From an uncultured Lachnospiraceae bacterium (GTDB lineage Bacteria > Bacillota > Clostridia > Lachnospirales > Lachnospiraceae), in contig CALWLI010000008.1 of NCBI GenBank assembly GCA_944381485.1, positions 1 through 32,949 on the forward strand: a stretch of 32,949 nucleotides of DNA, in the 5' to 3' direction. The position numbers and the translations under genes were made by a program. This document shows, piece after piece, positions 1-7,518 of the stretch (position 1 is the first letter of the stretch; each line of letters starts with the position of its first letter). The notes beneath the pieces were generated by a model, which saw only the letters and a list, made by a program, of their open reading frames with translations, searched no databases and had not been told where the DNA came from.

Positions 1-535
1 CTGCGCCTCCTGCACATACTGTGATGGCGATACCTACAAGGGCATCAAGTCCCATTGATCTTGCTACCATTATTCCCAGGGGAACGAATGCAAGGTATGC
101 CTCAAGTGTTCCCATAAGTGTAGGAACGATAGAGAAGAGAAGAACGATAACGGGGATGAAGTATACATTCTTTCCCTTGCTCTTTCCAACAAGGGCGTTA
201 AGTCCTGCCTGGATAGCGCCGGTTCCTGAGATAACGCTGAAGGAACCTCCAACGATGAGGATCAGGAAGCAGATCCAGCCTGTCTGAACAAATCCCTTGG
301 GGATGGCTGTAAATATGTCGATAAGTGAAGCCGGATGGCTTGCAACATAGGTGAATGAGTTGGGGTCAACCACCTGTCTTCCGTCGATCTCTGTGCGGAC
401 ATACTCTCCGCCGGGGATGATATATGTAAGAATTGCCGCTATAAGAATGATTCCGCAGATAATGACTAATCCACTGGGGAATTCTTTTGCTTCAGCTTTT
501 GCTTCAGCAGCTTCGCCTTTTTTCAAATTGCTCAT
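1..535 (-). CDS. YfcC-family (DcuC superfamily) membrane carrier, 3' end cut off by the window
   Basis: The first 178 codons of an integral membrane carrier are visible; the rest lies left of base 1. After a short charged, Ala/Glu-rich N-terminus there is a hydrophobic helix leading into IIPGGEYVR, a signature of YfcC-type proteins in the DcuC/arginine-ornithine antiporter superfamily. More hydrophobic segments and a Gly/Thr-rich turn (GGSFSVISGTGAI) follow. The start is the ATG at 535-533, with AAGGAA about 7 bases upstream. It lies 53 bases downstream of the URO-D-family gene with no terminator between, so the two are probably co-transcribed. Family members are thought to move amino acids, peptides or dicarboxylates; the substrate here cannot be read. 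The family call is good; the specificity is open. Confidence 0.85.
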   Translation of the reverse strand, partial: MSNLKKGEAAEAKAEAKEFPSGLVIICGIILIAAILTYIIPGGEYVRTEIDGRQVVDPNSFTYVASHPASLIDIFTAIPKGFVQTGWICFLILIVGGSFSVISGTGAIQAGLNALVGKSKGKNVYFIPVIVLLFSIVPTLMGTLEAYLAFVPLGIMVARSMGLDALVGIAITVCAGGA

Positions 536-588
536 ACTCTTTTTCCTTTTCTTTTGAAATTACTAAGTTGTCAGGTTTTCCCTACAGT

Positions 589-1599
589 TTATAACTCACA
601 TGCCTTTCTGACTGCATGAAGGTTCTCTGAAGGTGTGTGAGGATCACATACGCAGCCGGGTCCGATTATAAGTCCCTTGCCGTCAACCATCTTTATGGCT
701 TCCTTAACGTGATCGTAGATCTGCTCTGCTTTGCTCCTTGCAAGGATGCTGTCATAGGAGAGCTTTCCTTCGATTATAGTGGGAACCTCCTGGATTCCGC
801 CGAGGAAGGTCTTTGAAACAGTCTTTCTCGCTGTCTCCATTGAGGGCTCTGTGTCCCTGTCATGCCAGTTGATGACGTTGCAGGGATACTTGCTTACAGT
901 GTCAAACATAATGTTTGAACCGTGAATGTGAACCACATTGAACCAGGTCTTGTCCTTATAGCTGTTTATTACCTGAAGGTCATAGGGCTTGCAGAACTCT
1001 GCAAAAAGTGCATCTGTCATGAAGTCATAGGTTGCACACTGGGTAGCAAAGAAAAATCCGCTTACTCCCGCCTCAATATTTGCCTTTACAAAGTTGATGG
1101 TTGTCTCTGTAATAGCTGCAAGTGCTGCGTGAACAGCCTCGGGATTCTCCACCATGTCCTTTATAAGACGGTTTGATGTCATTTTCTTTAATGTGGTCGC
1201 AGGGCTGAATATTGTCTGGATAAAAGGTGTGTGAGGTGCTACAGCCTTAGCGAGGTGGTGTGCGAATTCAAGTGTCTTGCCGTAGGTTCCGTGCTCAGCT
1301 GAAAGAGGTGCTATCTTGTAGTAATCCTCTACGCTGTCAACAGCGGGAGCTGAGATAACAGGCTCTTTGAACTTGTCACAGTAGATGGAGATCTTTGTTC
1401 CCCAGTCCTGAGTGCTGTAAGCTCCGAAGGGCATCATCTTGATGAAGTCATAGTCATACTCCTCAGTGAAAGCCGCCTGGTGCTCAGCAAGAGATCTGGG
1501 GTCCTGATCGTACTCCGAGAAATGCATCCAAACGGAGCAGGGAATACGGTCAACCTCTTTTCCACAAAGAGCAGCCTTGATTCTTTCCTCTCTTGTCAT
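589..1599 (-). CDS. Uroporphyrinogen decarboxylase-family protein (corrinoid-methyltransferase-like)
   Basis: This 336-residue protein belongs to the URO-D superfamily, which includes heme-pathway HemE and the zinc-dependent methylcobamide:CoM methyltransferases MtaA/MtbA. It opens with TREERIKAALCGKEVDRIP, the usual N-terminus of the non-HemE branch, and ends with GPGCVCDPHTPSENL (from about residue 313), matching the C-terminal Cys motif of that branch. Where MtaA-type enzymes have a zinc-binding H-x-C, this protein reads HIHG (H224, H226), so a His-x-His...Cys316 metal site is possible. The ATG at 1599 is chosen because AGGAGG lies 7 bases upstream; a 21-residue longer frame starts inside the leader. 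It is transcribed toward the YfcC carrier and away from the GntR regulator. No corrinoid protein or other heme gene is nearby. A role in methyl or carboxyl chemistry on an imported compound is inference. Confidence 0.85.
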   Translation of the reverse strand: MTREERIKAALCGKEVDRIPCSVWMHFSEYDQDPRSLAEHQAAFTEEYDYDFIKMMPFGAYSTQDWGTKISIYCDKFKEPVISAPAVDSVEDYYKIAPLSAEHGTYGKTLEFAHHLAKAVAPHTPFIQTIFSPATTLKKMTSNRLIKDMVENPEAVHAALAAITETTINFVKANIEAGVSGFFFATQCATYDFMTDALFAEFCKPYDLQVINSYKDKTWFNVVHIHGSNIMFDTVSKYPCNVINWHDRDTEPSMETARKTVSKTFLGGIQEVPTIIEGKLSYDSILARSKAEQIYDHVKEAIKMVDGKGLIIGPGCVCDPHTPSENLHAVRKACEL

Positions 1600-1684
1600 T
1601 TTCTTTCCTCCTGTAATTGTAATAAAGCTATATTCAGACAAACTTTTCAAAAAGCTCTGCACCGCAGTATCGTTAAGGGAATCT

Positions 1685-1703
1685 AACTTTTTGTAAAGTT
1701 GTC
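1685..1703. promoter_or_regulatory. Candidate operator in the URO-D leader
   Basis: AACTTT-N4-AAAGTT (1685-1700) is a perfect 6+6 palindrome lying about 12-30 bases downstream of the predicted URO-D start of transcription. Its right half extends to AAAGTTGTC (1695-1703), identical over nine bases to the left half of the palindrome at the gntR promoter (1983-1991). This suggests, but does not prove, that one regulator binds both. Confidence 0.4.
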
Positions 1704-1721
1704 TATATATCTTTGTATCTG

Positions 1722-1750
1722 AATATACACAATTTGTATTTTAAAGTCAA
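1722..1750 (-). promoter_or_regulatory. Predicted sigma-70-type promoter of the URO-D/yfcC unit
   Basis: On the minus strand TTGACT (1750-1745) and TATATT (1727-1722) are separated by 17 bases, close to the housekeeping consensus. Transcription would start near 1715, giving a leader of about 115 bases before the ATG at 1599. An imperfect inverted repeat, TGTAT-N6-ATACA (1714-1729), overlaps the -10. Confidence 0.65.
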
Positions 1751-1982
1751 CAATTAATCTTTATAAAAATTTTATATTTTTTTGTAACTTTTCACCACCT
1801 GTTAATAAATGTAGTATTCTATATTGATTAATTAGCACATTTGTATTATGATATTTTTCAAAAGATGTATTATAAATTGCCTACATTTCAACACTTTGCT
1901 TTTTTTGACTATTTATTTTTTCCGCATTGTTTCAAATTTAAAAGTGCGAAATCCGACTTTAATTTACATGGTAAAGTACAGG

Positions 1983-2010
1983 AAAGTTGTCATGTTATAT
2001 ATACAACTTT
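1983..2010. promoter_or_regulatory. Candidate GntR operator overlapping the gntR promoter
   Basis: AAAGTTGT (1983-1990) and ACAACTTT (2003-2010) form a perfect 8+8 inverted repeat with a 12-base AT-rich spacer. The spacer contains an extended -10-like element (TG at 1993-1994, TATATA at 1996-2001), so a bound dimer would block transcription starting near 2008. No clear -35 is seen. It lies 44 bases upstream of the gntR start, the usual arrangement for an autorepressor. Confidence 0.5.
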
Positions 2011-2053
2011 TATGCAGTCCTTATTCCGTAACTGCAAAATAATAAGTTAAGAA

Positions 2054-2809
2054 ATGAGAAAAAATATGTTGAATAAAGATAATTCGGATTATGTTCCCCA
2101 ATACGTAAAGATTCAAAATTATATAATTTCAAAGATAAATTCCGGAGAACTCAAGGAGGGAGACAAGATCCCTTCGGAAAACGAGATAGCCCGCATGTTC
2201 TCCGTCAGCAGGATAACCGCCAACACCGCCATAAAAGAACTTGTGACCATGGGAGTTATAGACAGGGTAAAGGGCAAAGGTTCCTTTGTCAACAGCACCA
2301 TGCACACCCCGACTGCCACAAATGTCTTTTCAAATAATGTAAAGATAAGCACAGAGGACTCGGTGACAAAGAGCCATGATGTGGCCAGTATAAGGCTCTT
2401 TAAGGCGCCTCATTCCATCAGCAGCCGCTTCGGCATAAAGGATAACGAATCTGTTTTCGAGATAGTAAGAGTCGTGAAGCATTATGACAAGCCCAAATAC
2501 GTGGACTATACCTATATCCCTGCTAAGTGCCTTAAGGATGAGATGCTGGTAAGCTCAAAGCTTTCCGACAGCTATATACATGACTATCTCAAAAAGTACG
2601 GTTCTGTAAAGCCATCGAAAATACAGATATTTCTGAATTCACCCCTGTATGATTATCTGGATCTTTCATACTTAGGTGACAACATACCTGACAATCTCTA
2701 TATATGGGATACAGATATATATGACGATTCAGGGAGCCTTATAGCCTTCACCGCAACCGTGACAAAGCAGATGCCATCCACCCCCTTTATCAGTTTCACT
2801 CTTGCTTGA
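2054..2809 (+). CDS. GntR-family transcriptional regulator with UTRA ligand domain (HutC subfamily)
   Basis: A 251-residue DNA-binding regulator. Residues about 15-80 form the GntR winged helix-turn-helix, with the hallmark stretch GDKIPSENEIARMF, then SRITANTAIKEL and the wing GVIDRVKGKGSFV. Residues about 95-245 match a UTRA effector-binding domain (FEIVRVVKHYDKPKYVDYTY). UTRA regulators are typically repressors released by a sugar, amino acid or similar small molecule. The ATG at 2054 is used; an in-frame ATG at 2066 is possible, and neither has a strong ribosome binding site. It is divergent from the URO-D/yfcC unit and 67 bases upstream of the MATE gene with no terminator between. It probably represses its own promoter and perhaps the URO-D promoter. 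The ligand is unknown. Confidence 0.9.
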   Translation: MRKNMLNKDNSDYVPQYVKIQNYIISKINSGELKEGDKIPSENEIARMFSVSRITANTAIKELVTMGVIDRVKGKGSFVNSTMHTPTATNVFSNNVKISTEDSVTKSHDVASIRLFKAPHSISSRFGIKDNESVFEIVRVVKHYDKPKYVDYTYIPAKCLKDEMLVSSKLSDSYIHDYLKKYGSVKPSKIQIFLNSPLYDYLDLSYLGDNIPDNLYIWDTDIYDDSGSLIAFTATVTKQMPSTPFISFTLA

Positions 2810-2876
2810 TCTTCTCCTTGAGGGGGCAAAAAATCCATTTTTTAAAATTACTTGATTCGGACAGGAAATTATACAG

Positions 2877-4223
2877 ATGAAAGAAAAAACAAATAAGCTT
2901 ACTGAAGGAAATATTAGGAGCAGCCTCATTATGTTGGCTGTTCCCCTTTTGTTGGGGGATATACTCCAACAGTTTTACAATACCGTTGACGCGGTGATAA
3001 TAGGAAGATATGTGGGGGAGGCGGCTTTTGCCGCCGTTGGGATATCAGGAACCCTCATGAATCTTTTCATTTTTATAATAAGCGGATGCTGCATAGGTAT
3101 GACCGTGCTCTTTGCCAGATTTTACGGTGAGGGAGACAGGGCAAAATTTCGACAGGAGTTTTTTATAGCCCTAAGCTTCGGAGGCCTTTTTACAATATTT
3201 ATAAGCATAGTAGGAGTTCTGCTCCTGCCTTACATATTAAAGCTTATGTCTACTCCCGACGAGGCCTTTTATCATGCCCGCTCCTATCTGTTTATAATTT
3301 TTTCGGGTCTCATAGCTACCTACCTGTACAACATGTTTTCTGCTGTGCTGAGAGCCTCAGGAAACACAAAGTCCACCCTCTATTTCCTCTTTACAGGAAT
3401 AATCTCTAATATTTTTCTGGATCTTTTGTTTGTGGCTGTGTTTGAAATGGGCATGCACGGGGCTGCCCTCGCCACAGTCATGTCCCAGCTCATATCTGCG
3501 GGACTTTGTTTTCTCTATATTTACTTCACCATGCCGGAGCTGGTATTTACCCGGGATGACATGAAGTTTGATGCAGGTCTTCTTAAGGCCACCTTCAACT
3601 ACGGATCCATATCCGCCCTGCAGCAGTCGAGCCTTCACATAGGAAAGATCCTTGTGCAGAGCTGTGTAAACGGCCTGGGCTTAAGCGCCATCAGCGCCTA
3701 CACCGCCACTACAAGGATAGAGGGATATGTAAATTCTCTCGGTGTCAGCGGCACTCAGGCGCAGTCCATCTTTACAGCCCAAAACTATGGAGCGGGGAAA
3801 TTTGAGAGAGTAAAAAAAGGCGCCCTCTCAGGCACCTTCATGTATATAATACTGGGAGCTGTCCTTGCCCCCTGCATGGTTATCTTCTCAAAGCCCATGA
3901 TACTTTTGATGCTTCCCGAGGCTGACAGCGCGACTGTTGCGGAAGGCTGCTCCTATCTCATGTGGCTTGCGCCCTTTTATATCTTTGACTATGTCGGCTG
4001 CATAATGTCCGGCTATTTCAGAGGAATAGGAAAAATGAACTGGGCCTTCTACCTCACCTTCGGTCAGGTTGCTTTAAGAGTCATCTTCTCCTACATACTT
4101 GTGTCCTCAATGCAGCTTTCAGGAGTTGCCCTTGCCACAGGAATAGGGTGGACCTTCGCCATTATCTTCGTTACCACAAATTACATCAGGTCGAGGAAAT
4201 ATCTCAAACCCTCACAGTCCTGA
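2877..4223 (+). CDS. MATE-family multidrug/toxin efflux transporter
   Basis: A 448-residue polytopic protein with about 12 hydrophobic segments. It has the MATE opening MLAVPLLLGDILQQFYNTVDAVIIGRYVG, split here as a membrane helix followed by the VDAVIIGRY turn, and the matching second half with AQNYGAGKFERVKKG. MATE proteins export organic cations or other small compounds in exchange for Na+ or H+. AGGAAA about 9 bases upstream supports the start. It follows gntR by 67 bases on the same strand, so it is likely expressed and regulated with it. Export of a toxic or excess compound linked to the neighbouring carrier and URO-D enzyme is only an inference from position. The gene ends 21 bases before a strong hairpin terminator. 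Confidence 0.92.
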   Translation: MKEKTNKLTEGNIRSSLIMLAVPLLLGDILQQFYNTVDAVIIGRYVGEAAFAAVGISGTLMNLFIFIISGCCIGMTVLFARFYGEGDRAKFRQEFFIALSFGGLFTIFISIVGVLLLPYILKLMSTPDEAFYHARSYLFIIFSGLIATYLYNMFSAVLRASGNTKSTLYFLFTGIISNIFLDLLFVAVFEMGMHGAALATVMSQLISAGLCFLYIYFTMPELVFTRDDMKFDAGLLKATFNYGSISALQQSSLHIGKILVQSCVNGLGLSAISAYTATTRIEGYVNSLGVSGTQAQSIFTAQNYGAGKFERVKKGALSGTFMYIILGAVLAPCMVIFSKPMILLMLPEADSATVAEGCSYLMWLAPFYIFDYVGCIMSGYFRGIGKMNWAFYLTFGQVALRVIFSYILVSSMQLSGVALATGIGWTFAIIFVTTNYIRSRKYLKPSQS

Positions 4224-4244
4224 TAAGGTGCGAGTACAAAAATA

Positions 4245-4291
4245 CCCGTTTCCCTGATATTCGATTATGATATCGGGAAACGGGTTTTTTT
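4245..4291. terminator. Bidirectional intrinsic terminator between convergent MATE and nfnB
   Basis: CCCGTTTCCC plus TGATAT (4245-4260) pairs with ATATC plus GGGAAACGGG (4270-4284), with one bulged base and a 9-base loop. It is followed by seven T on the plus strand (4285-4291). On the minus strand the same stem is followed by TATTTTTG, so it can also end the nfnAB transcript. Confidence 0.9.
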
Positions 4292-4343
4292 CAGTTCAAT
4301 GCCGGATTACAGAAATCTCCGCGCATCAGCTTTGTCTGCCGAT

Positions 4344-5726
4344 TTATTTGTTTGAAAGGTACTCGTGTATACCCTTGGCTCCGGCCTTTCCTGCCTCCAT
4401 AGCAAGGATAACGGTAGCCGCACCTGTAACAGCGTCTCCTCCTGCGTAAACGCCGTCCTTGGTGGTCTTACCTGTGGACTCCTCGGCAATTATGCACTTG
4501 TGTCCGTTTATCTCAAGTCCCTTGGTGGTTGATGAGATAAGAGGGTTAGGTGAAGTTCCCAGAGACATGATGACAGCATCGCAGTCTACCACATACTCTG
4601 ATCCGGGGATCTCCTTAGGTCTTCTTCTTCCTGAAGCATCAGGCTCTCCAAGCTCCATCTTTACAAGCTTAACTCCCTTTACCCAGTCATTCTCGTCCAC
4701 AAGTATCTCTACAGGATTCTGAAGGAGATCAAAGATAACGCCCTCCTCCTTAGCATGGTGAACCTCCTCCACTCTGGCAGGAAGCTCCGCCTCTGAACGT
4801 CTGTAGACGATATGAGTCTCGGCACCGAGTCTCAAAGCTGTTCTGGCAGCATCCATAGCAACGTTTCCGCCGCCTACAACTACTACCTTCTTTGCTCTCA
4901 TGATAGGTGTGTCATAATCCTTGAAGGCCTTCATGAGGTTGTTTCTTGTGAGGAACTCGTTGGCTGAGAATACGCCGTTCGCGTTCTCTCCGGGTATACC
5001 CATAAACTTGGGAAGTCCTGCTCCCGATCCGATGAATACGGCGTCAAAGCCCTCCTCATTAAGGAGCTCATCTATGGTGATGGACTTTCCTATAATAACG
5101 TTACACTCTATCTTTACTCCCAGGTTCTTGACAAGCTCTACCTCGTGAGCAACCACCTTCTCCTTGGGAAGACGGAACTCGGGGATACCGTAAACAAGAA
5201 CTCCTCCGGGCTGGTGAAGGGCCTCAAAGATTGTAACATCATATCCAAGCTTTGCCAGATCTCCGGCGCAGGTAAGTCCTGCAGGGCCGGCTCCTACTAC
5301 AGCCACCTTTTTGCCGTTGGGCTCTCCCTTTACAGCGGGGACTATATTGTTCTCTCTTGACCAGTCGGCTACGAATCTCTCAAGCTTTCCTATGGAGATG
5401 GGCTCTCCCTTGATTCCTCTTATACATCTTCCCTCACACTGAGTCTCCTGAGGGCAAACACGTCCGCATATAGCGGGAAGAGCTGATGAAAGTCCTATGA
5501 CCTTTGCAGCCTCTTCATAATTTCCGGCCTTTACCTCGCGGATGAATCCGGGGATATCTATGGATACAGGGCATCCCTGTACGCAGAGGGGCTTCTTGCA
5601 GTCTATACATCTTGAAGCCTCAAGCTTTGCCTCCTCCTCATTGTAACCGTAACAAACCTCCTCGAAGTTTGTAGCTCTAACCTTGGGATCCTGCTCTCTT
5701 ACAGGAATTTTATGCAAAACATCCAT
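4344..5726 (-). CDS. nfnB: NADH-dependent ferredoxin:NADP+ oxidoreductase large subunit (GltD-like)
   Basis: This 460-residue flavoprotein resembles the glutamate synthase small subunit. Paired with the preceding gene it matches NfnB of the electron-bifurcating NfnAB complex, which reversibly couples NADH and reduced ferredoxin oxidation to NADP+ reduction in the cytoplasm. Two N-terminal [4Fe-4S] Cys sets are visible: C40, C43, C48, C52 and C87, C91, C97, C101. A FAD Rossmann motif (VAVVGAGPAG, 141-150) and an NADPH Rossmann motif (VVVVGGGNVA, 281-290) follow, with a C-terminal GVYAGGD FAD motif near 425. The ATG shares one base with the upstream stop (TAATG), and GGAGGTGA lies just upstream, so translation is coupled. 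Some databases call this pair sulfide dehydrogenase SudAB or simply GltA. The absence of a glutamate synthase large subunit favours Nfn. Confidence 0.88.
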   Translation of the reverse strand: MDVLHKIPVREQDPKVRATNFEEVCYGYNEEEAKLEASRCIDCKKPLCVQGCPVSIDIPGFIREVKAGNYEEAAKVIGLSSALPAICGRVCPQETQCEGRCIRGIKGEPISIGKLERFVADWSRENNIVPAVKGEPNGKKVAVVGAGPAGLTCAGDLAKLGYDVTIFEALHQPGGVLVYGIPEFRLPKEKVVAHEVELVKNLGVKIECNVIIGKSITIDELLNEEGFDAVFIGSGAGLPKFMGIPGENANGVFSANEFLTRNNLMKAFKDYDTPIMRAKKVVVVGGGNVAMDAARTALRLGAETHIVYRRSEAELPARVEEVHHAKEEGVIFDLLQNPVEILVDENDWVKGVKLVKMELGEPDASGRRRPKEIPGSEYVVDCDAVIMSLGTSPNPLISSTTKGLEINGHKCIIAEESTGKTTKDGVYAGGDAVTGAATVILAMEAGKAGAKGIHEYLSNK

Positions 5727-6616
5727 TATTTGTCACCTCCGCAATTTCCGCATCCGCCGTGATGAGTAGCTCCCTCTTCAAGCTTCAACATTGCTCGTCC
5801 CTCTTCTGTCTTATATGTGTTCATACGCTTCATGGCAAGTGACCAGTCAATAAGGTGTCCGTCAAACTCGGGTCCGTCAACGCAGGCGAATTTAACCTCA
5901 TCTCCCACCTGAAGTCGGCAAGCACCGCACATTCCTGTTCCGTCAACCATAATGGGGTTCATGGAAACTATGGTGGGTATGTTAAGCTCCTTTGTGAGGA
6001 GACATACGAATTTCATCATTATCATAGGGCCTATGGCAACGACCACGTCGTATTTCTTGCCCTGATTCTTTACAAGGTCCTCCAGGGGAACACACACATT
6101 TCCGTGGATCTTGTAGCTGCCGTCATCAGTACATACATAAAGATTTGTGGCAACAGACTCCAGCTCCTTCTCCATTATAAGTGTATCCTTGCATCTGGTT
6201 CCGAGGATAACATCGCACTCAAGTCCGTGATCATGGAACCATTTTACCTGGGGATATACAGGTGCCGCACCAACGCCGCCTGCAACAAAGCAGTAATGCT
6301 TCTTCTTGAGCTCCTCAATAGGCTCCTTGATGAAGTCCGAAGGATTTCCGAGAGGGCCAACTACGTCCTCAAAAGCATCTCCGGCCTTAAGCCATGACAT
6401 GCGCTCTGTGGAAGCTCCGACTATCTGGAATATAATAGTTACAGTTCCCTTTTCCCTGTCATAATCGCAAATCGTAAGGGGTATTCTCTCCCCCTTGTCA
6501 TCAAGCTTGGTGATAAGGAACTCACCCGGCTGGCATGATCTTGCAATGAATGGAGCCTCTACCACCATGCGATAGATCTTGTCGGCCAGCATTTCAGCTT
6601 CAAGTATCTTATACAT
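5726..6616 (-). CDS. nfnA: NADH-dependent ferredoxin:NADP+ oxidoreductase small subunit (PyrK/FNR-like)
   Basis: This 296-residue protein has an FNR-type fold: a FAD-binding barrel with RIPLTICD (about 44-51), an NAD-binding region with GGVGAAPVYP (113-122), and a C-terminal Cys set (C230, C233, C245) fitting the [2Fe-2S] cluster of NfnA and PyrK. It ends with a Gly/Cys-rich tail, GGCGNCGG. In the complex it accepts NADH electrons and passes them to the bifurcating FAD in NfnB. The ATG at 6616 is preferred over an upstream TTG 13 codons earlier because AGGAGG lies 10 bases before it. Adjacency to the GltD-like subunit, with a one-base overlap, separates it from a PyrK of pyrimidine synthesis, since no pyrD is present. 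Confidence 0.87.
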   Translation of the reverse strand: MYKILEAEMLADKIYRMVVEAPFIARSCQPGEFLITKLDDKGERIPLTICDYDREKGTVTIIFQIVGASTERMSWLKAGDAFEDVVGPLGNPSDFIKEPIEELKKKHYCFVAGGVGAAPVYPQVKWFHDHGLECDVILGTRCKDTLIMEKELESVATNLYVCTDDGSYKIHGNVCVPLEDLVKNQGKKYDVVVAIGPMIMMKFVCLLTKELNIPTIVSMNPIMVDGTGMCGACRLQVGDEVKFACVDGPEFDGHLIDWSLAMKRMNTYKTEEGRAMLKLEEGATHHGGCGNCGGDK

Positions 6617-6723
6617 CTTATTGCACCCTCCTGATTTTTCAGCCTCCGCGGACAAATCCCTGTTTTTTGTTCTGCCTCAATTACGGCAGTTTAAACAAAT
6701 GATATTCGCCCACAGTTGTTTTT

Positions 6724-6753
6724 ATTTTAACATAAAAAGAGACTCGGTTTCAA
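6724..6753 (-). promoter_or_regulatory. Possible promoter of nfnAB
   Basis: On the minus strand TTGAAA (6753-6748) and TAAAAT (6729-6724) are 18 bases apart. The -35 lies inside the loop of the ktrA terminator. The leader would be about 100 bases and contains a small CTGCC/GGCAG hairpin (6672-6689). The match is reasonable, but the region is AT-rich. Confidence 0.4.
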
Positions 6754-6772
6754 GCTGTGGCCGGTCTCTTTT
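6734..6772 (-). terminator. Intrinsic terminator of ktrBA
   Basis: On the minus strand AAAAGAGAC-CGG pairs with CCG-A-GTCTCTTTT around a 13-base loop and runs into TTTTT then ATGTT. It lies 56 bases past the ktrA stop. Confidence 0.7.
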
Positions 6773-6827
6773 GCAAAAACTTTAACGAGGCTCCTGTATT
6801 TTTTCTGATACACAGGATCCCTTTGCT

Positions 6828-7502
6828 TTATTCATTGCTTATATCTTTTTCAAAGCTGTCTATATTGCTCACCTTTCCTATAACGGCGATTATGTCACCC
6901 TTTGCAAATTCATAGTCCGGGGAGAATTCCACGTCGGTCCTGTGATTCCTCTCTATTGCGATAATGTTCACTCCGTATTTTTTTCTGACCTCGGTGCTCC
7001 TTATGGTGGCTCCTATGAGCTTGCCCTCAGCCTGTATCCTTCTGACCTCCACCCCGTCATCAAGGGAGATATAGTCAAGGAGATTGTCGGATATAAGTCT
7101 CTTTCCTATACGCACAGCCATATCCGACTCCGGGTATACCACGTCAGCTCCCAGTCTCTTTAAAACCTCTCCGTGCTCTGAGCTTGCCGCCTTTGAGATG
7201 ACATGAGGTATGCCCATCTTTACCGCCAGCATGGTGGTCAGGATGCTGACATCCATCTTCTCACCTATGCACACAGCAACTGTGCCGCAGTTCTGAATGC
7301 CTATGGACTCAAGTGTGTCTCTGTTGAGCTCGTCCGCCACAAAGGCGAAGTCGGTGTAAGGGCGTATCGCTTTCACCTTCTGCTCATCCTTGTCCACTGC
7401 TATCACTTCCTTGCCGGCCTGTGCAAGGGTCTTTACCAAAGCCGACCCGAAGCGTCCCAATCCTATTACTCCGTATGATGCCTGAGAAAAATTCTTTTTC
7501 AT
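6828..7502 (-). CDS. ktrA: Potassium uptake regulatory subunit, RCK/TrkA family
   Basis: A 224-residue cytoplasmic protein: an RCK_N Rossmann domain with the nucleotide-binding GLGRFG (14-19) and the acidic AVDKDE turn after strand 2, then an RCK_C (TrkA_C) domain over the last 80 or so residues (EVRRIQAEGKLIGATIR onward). KtrA forms an octameric ring that gates the membrane subunit KtrB in response to ATP/ADP; the RCK_C domain of homologues also binds cyclic di-AMP. It starts 16 bases after the ktrB stop with GGCAGGTG upstream, so the two genes form one operon. The length is typical of KtrA/KtrC and about half that of the duplicated Gram-negative TrkA. Confidence 0.92.
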   Translation of the reverse strand: MKKNFSQASYGVIGLGRFGSALVKTLAQAGKEVIAVDKDEQKVKAIRPYTDFAFVADELNRDTLESIGIQNCGTVAVCIGEKMDVSILTTMLAVKMGIPHVISKAASSEHGEVLKRLGADVVYPESDMAVRIGKRLISDNLLDYISLDDGVEVRRIQAEGKLIGATIRSTEVRKKYGVNIIAIERNHRTDVEFSPDYEFAKGDIIAVIGKVSNIDSFEKDISNE

Positions 7503-7518
7503 TATACACCTGCCTGTT

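Larger units (their letters stand above)
1600..2053. other. AT-rich divergent intergenic region (454 bases) between the URO-D gene and gntR
   Basis: This is the only gene-free stretch longer than 300 bases. It holds the URO-D promoter (1722-1750), a TGTAT/ATACA inverted repeat over its -10 (1714-1729), an AACTTT-N4-AAAGTT palindrome in its leader (1685-1700), and the large palindrome over the gntR -10 (1983-2010). Between about 1755 and 1960 I see only AT-rich sequence with no convincing gene. Two short plus-strand frames around 1841-2050 have no ribosome binding site and resemble no protein family. Confidence 0.7.

Noticed and set aside
1841-2050. Short plus-strand frames before gntR as a possible leader peptide or small gene
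   Set aside because: Very AT-rich, no ribosome binding site, and they run through the gntR promoter and palindrome.
5855-6397. Plus-strand frame of 180 codons opposite nfnA
   Set aside because: Antisense to a clear family member; no family resemblance and no start signal.
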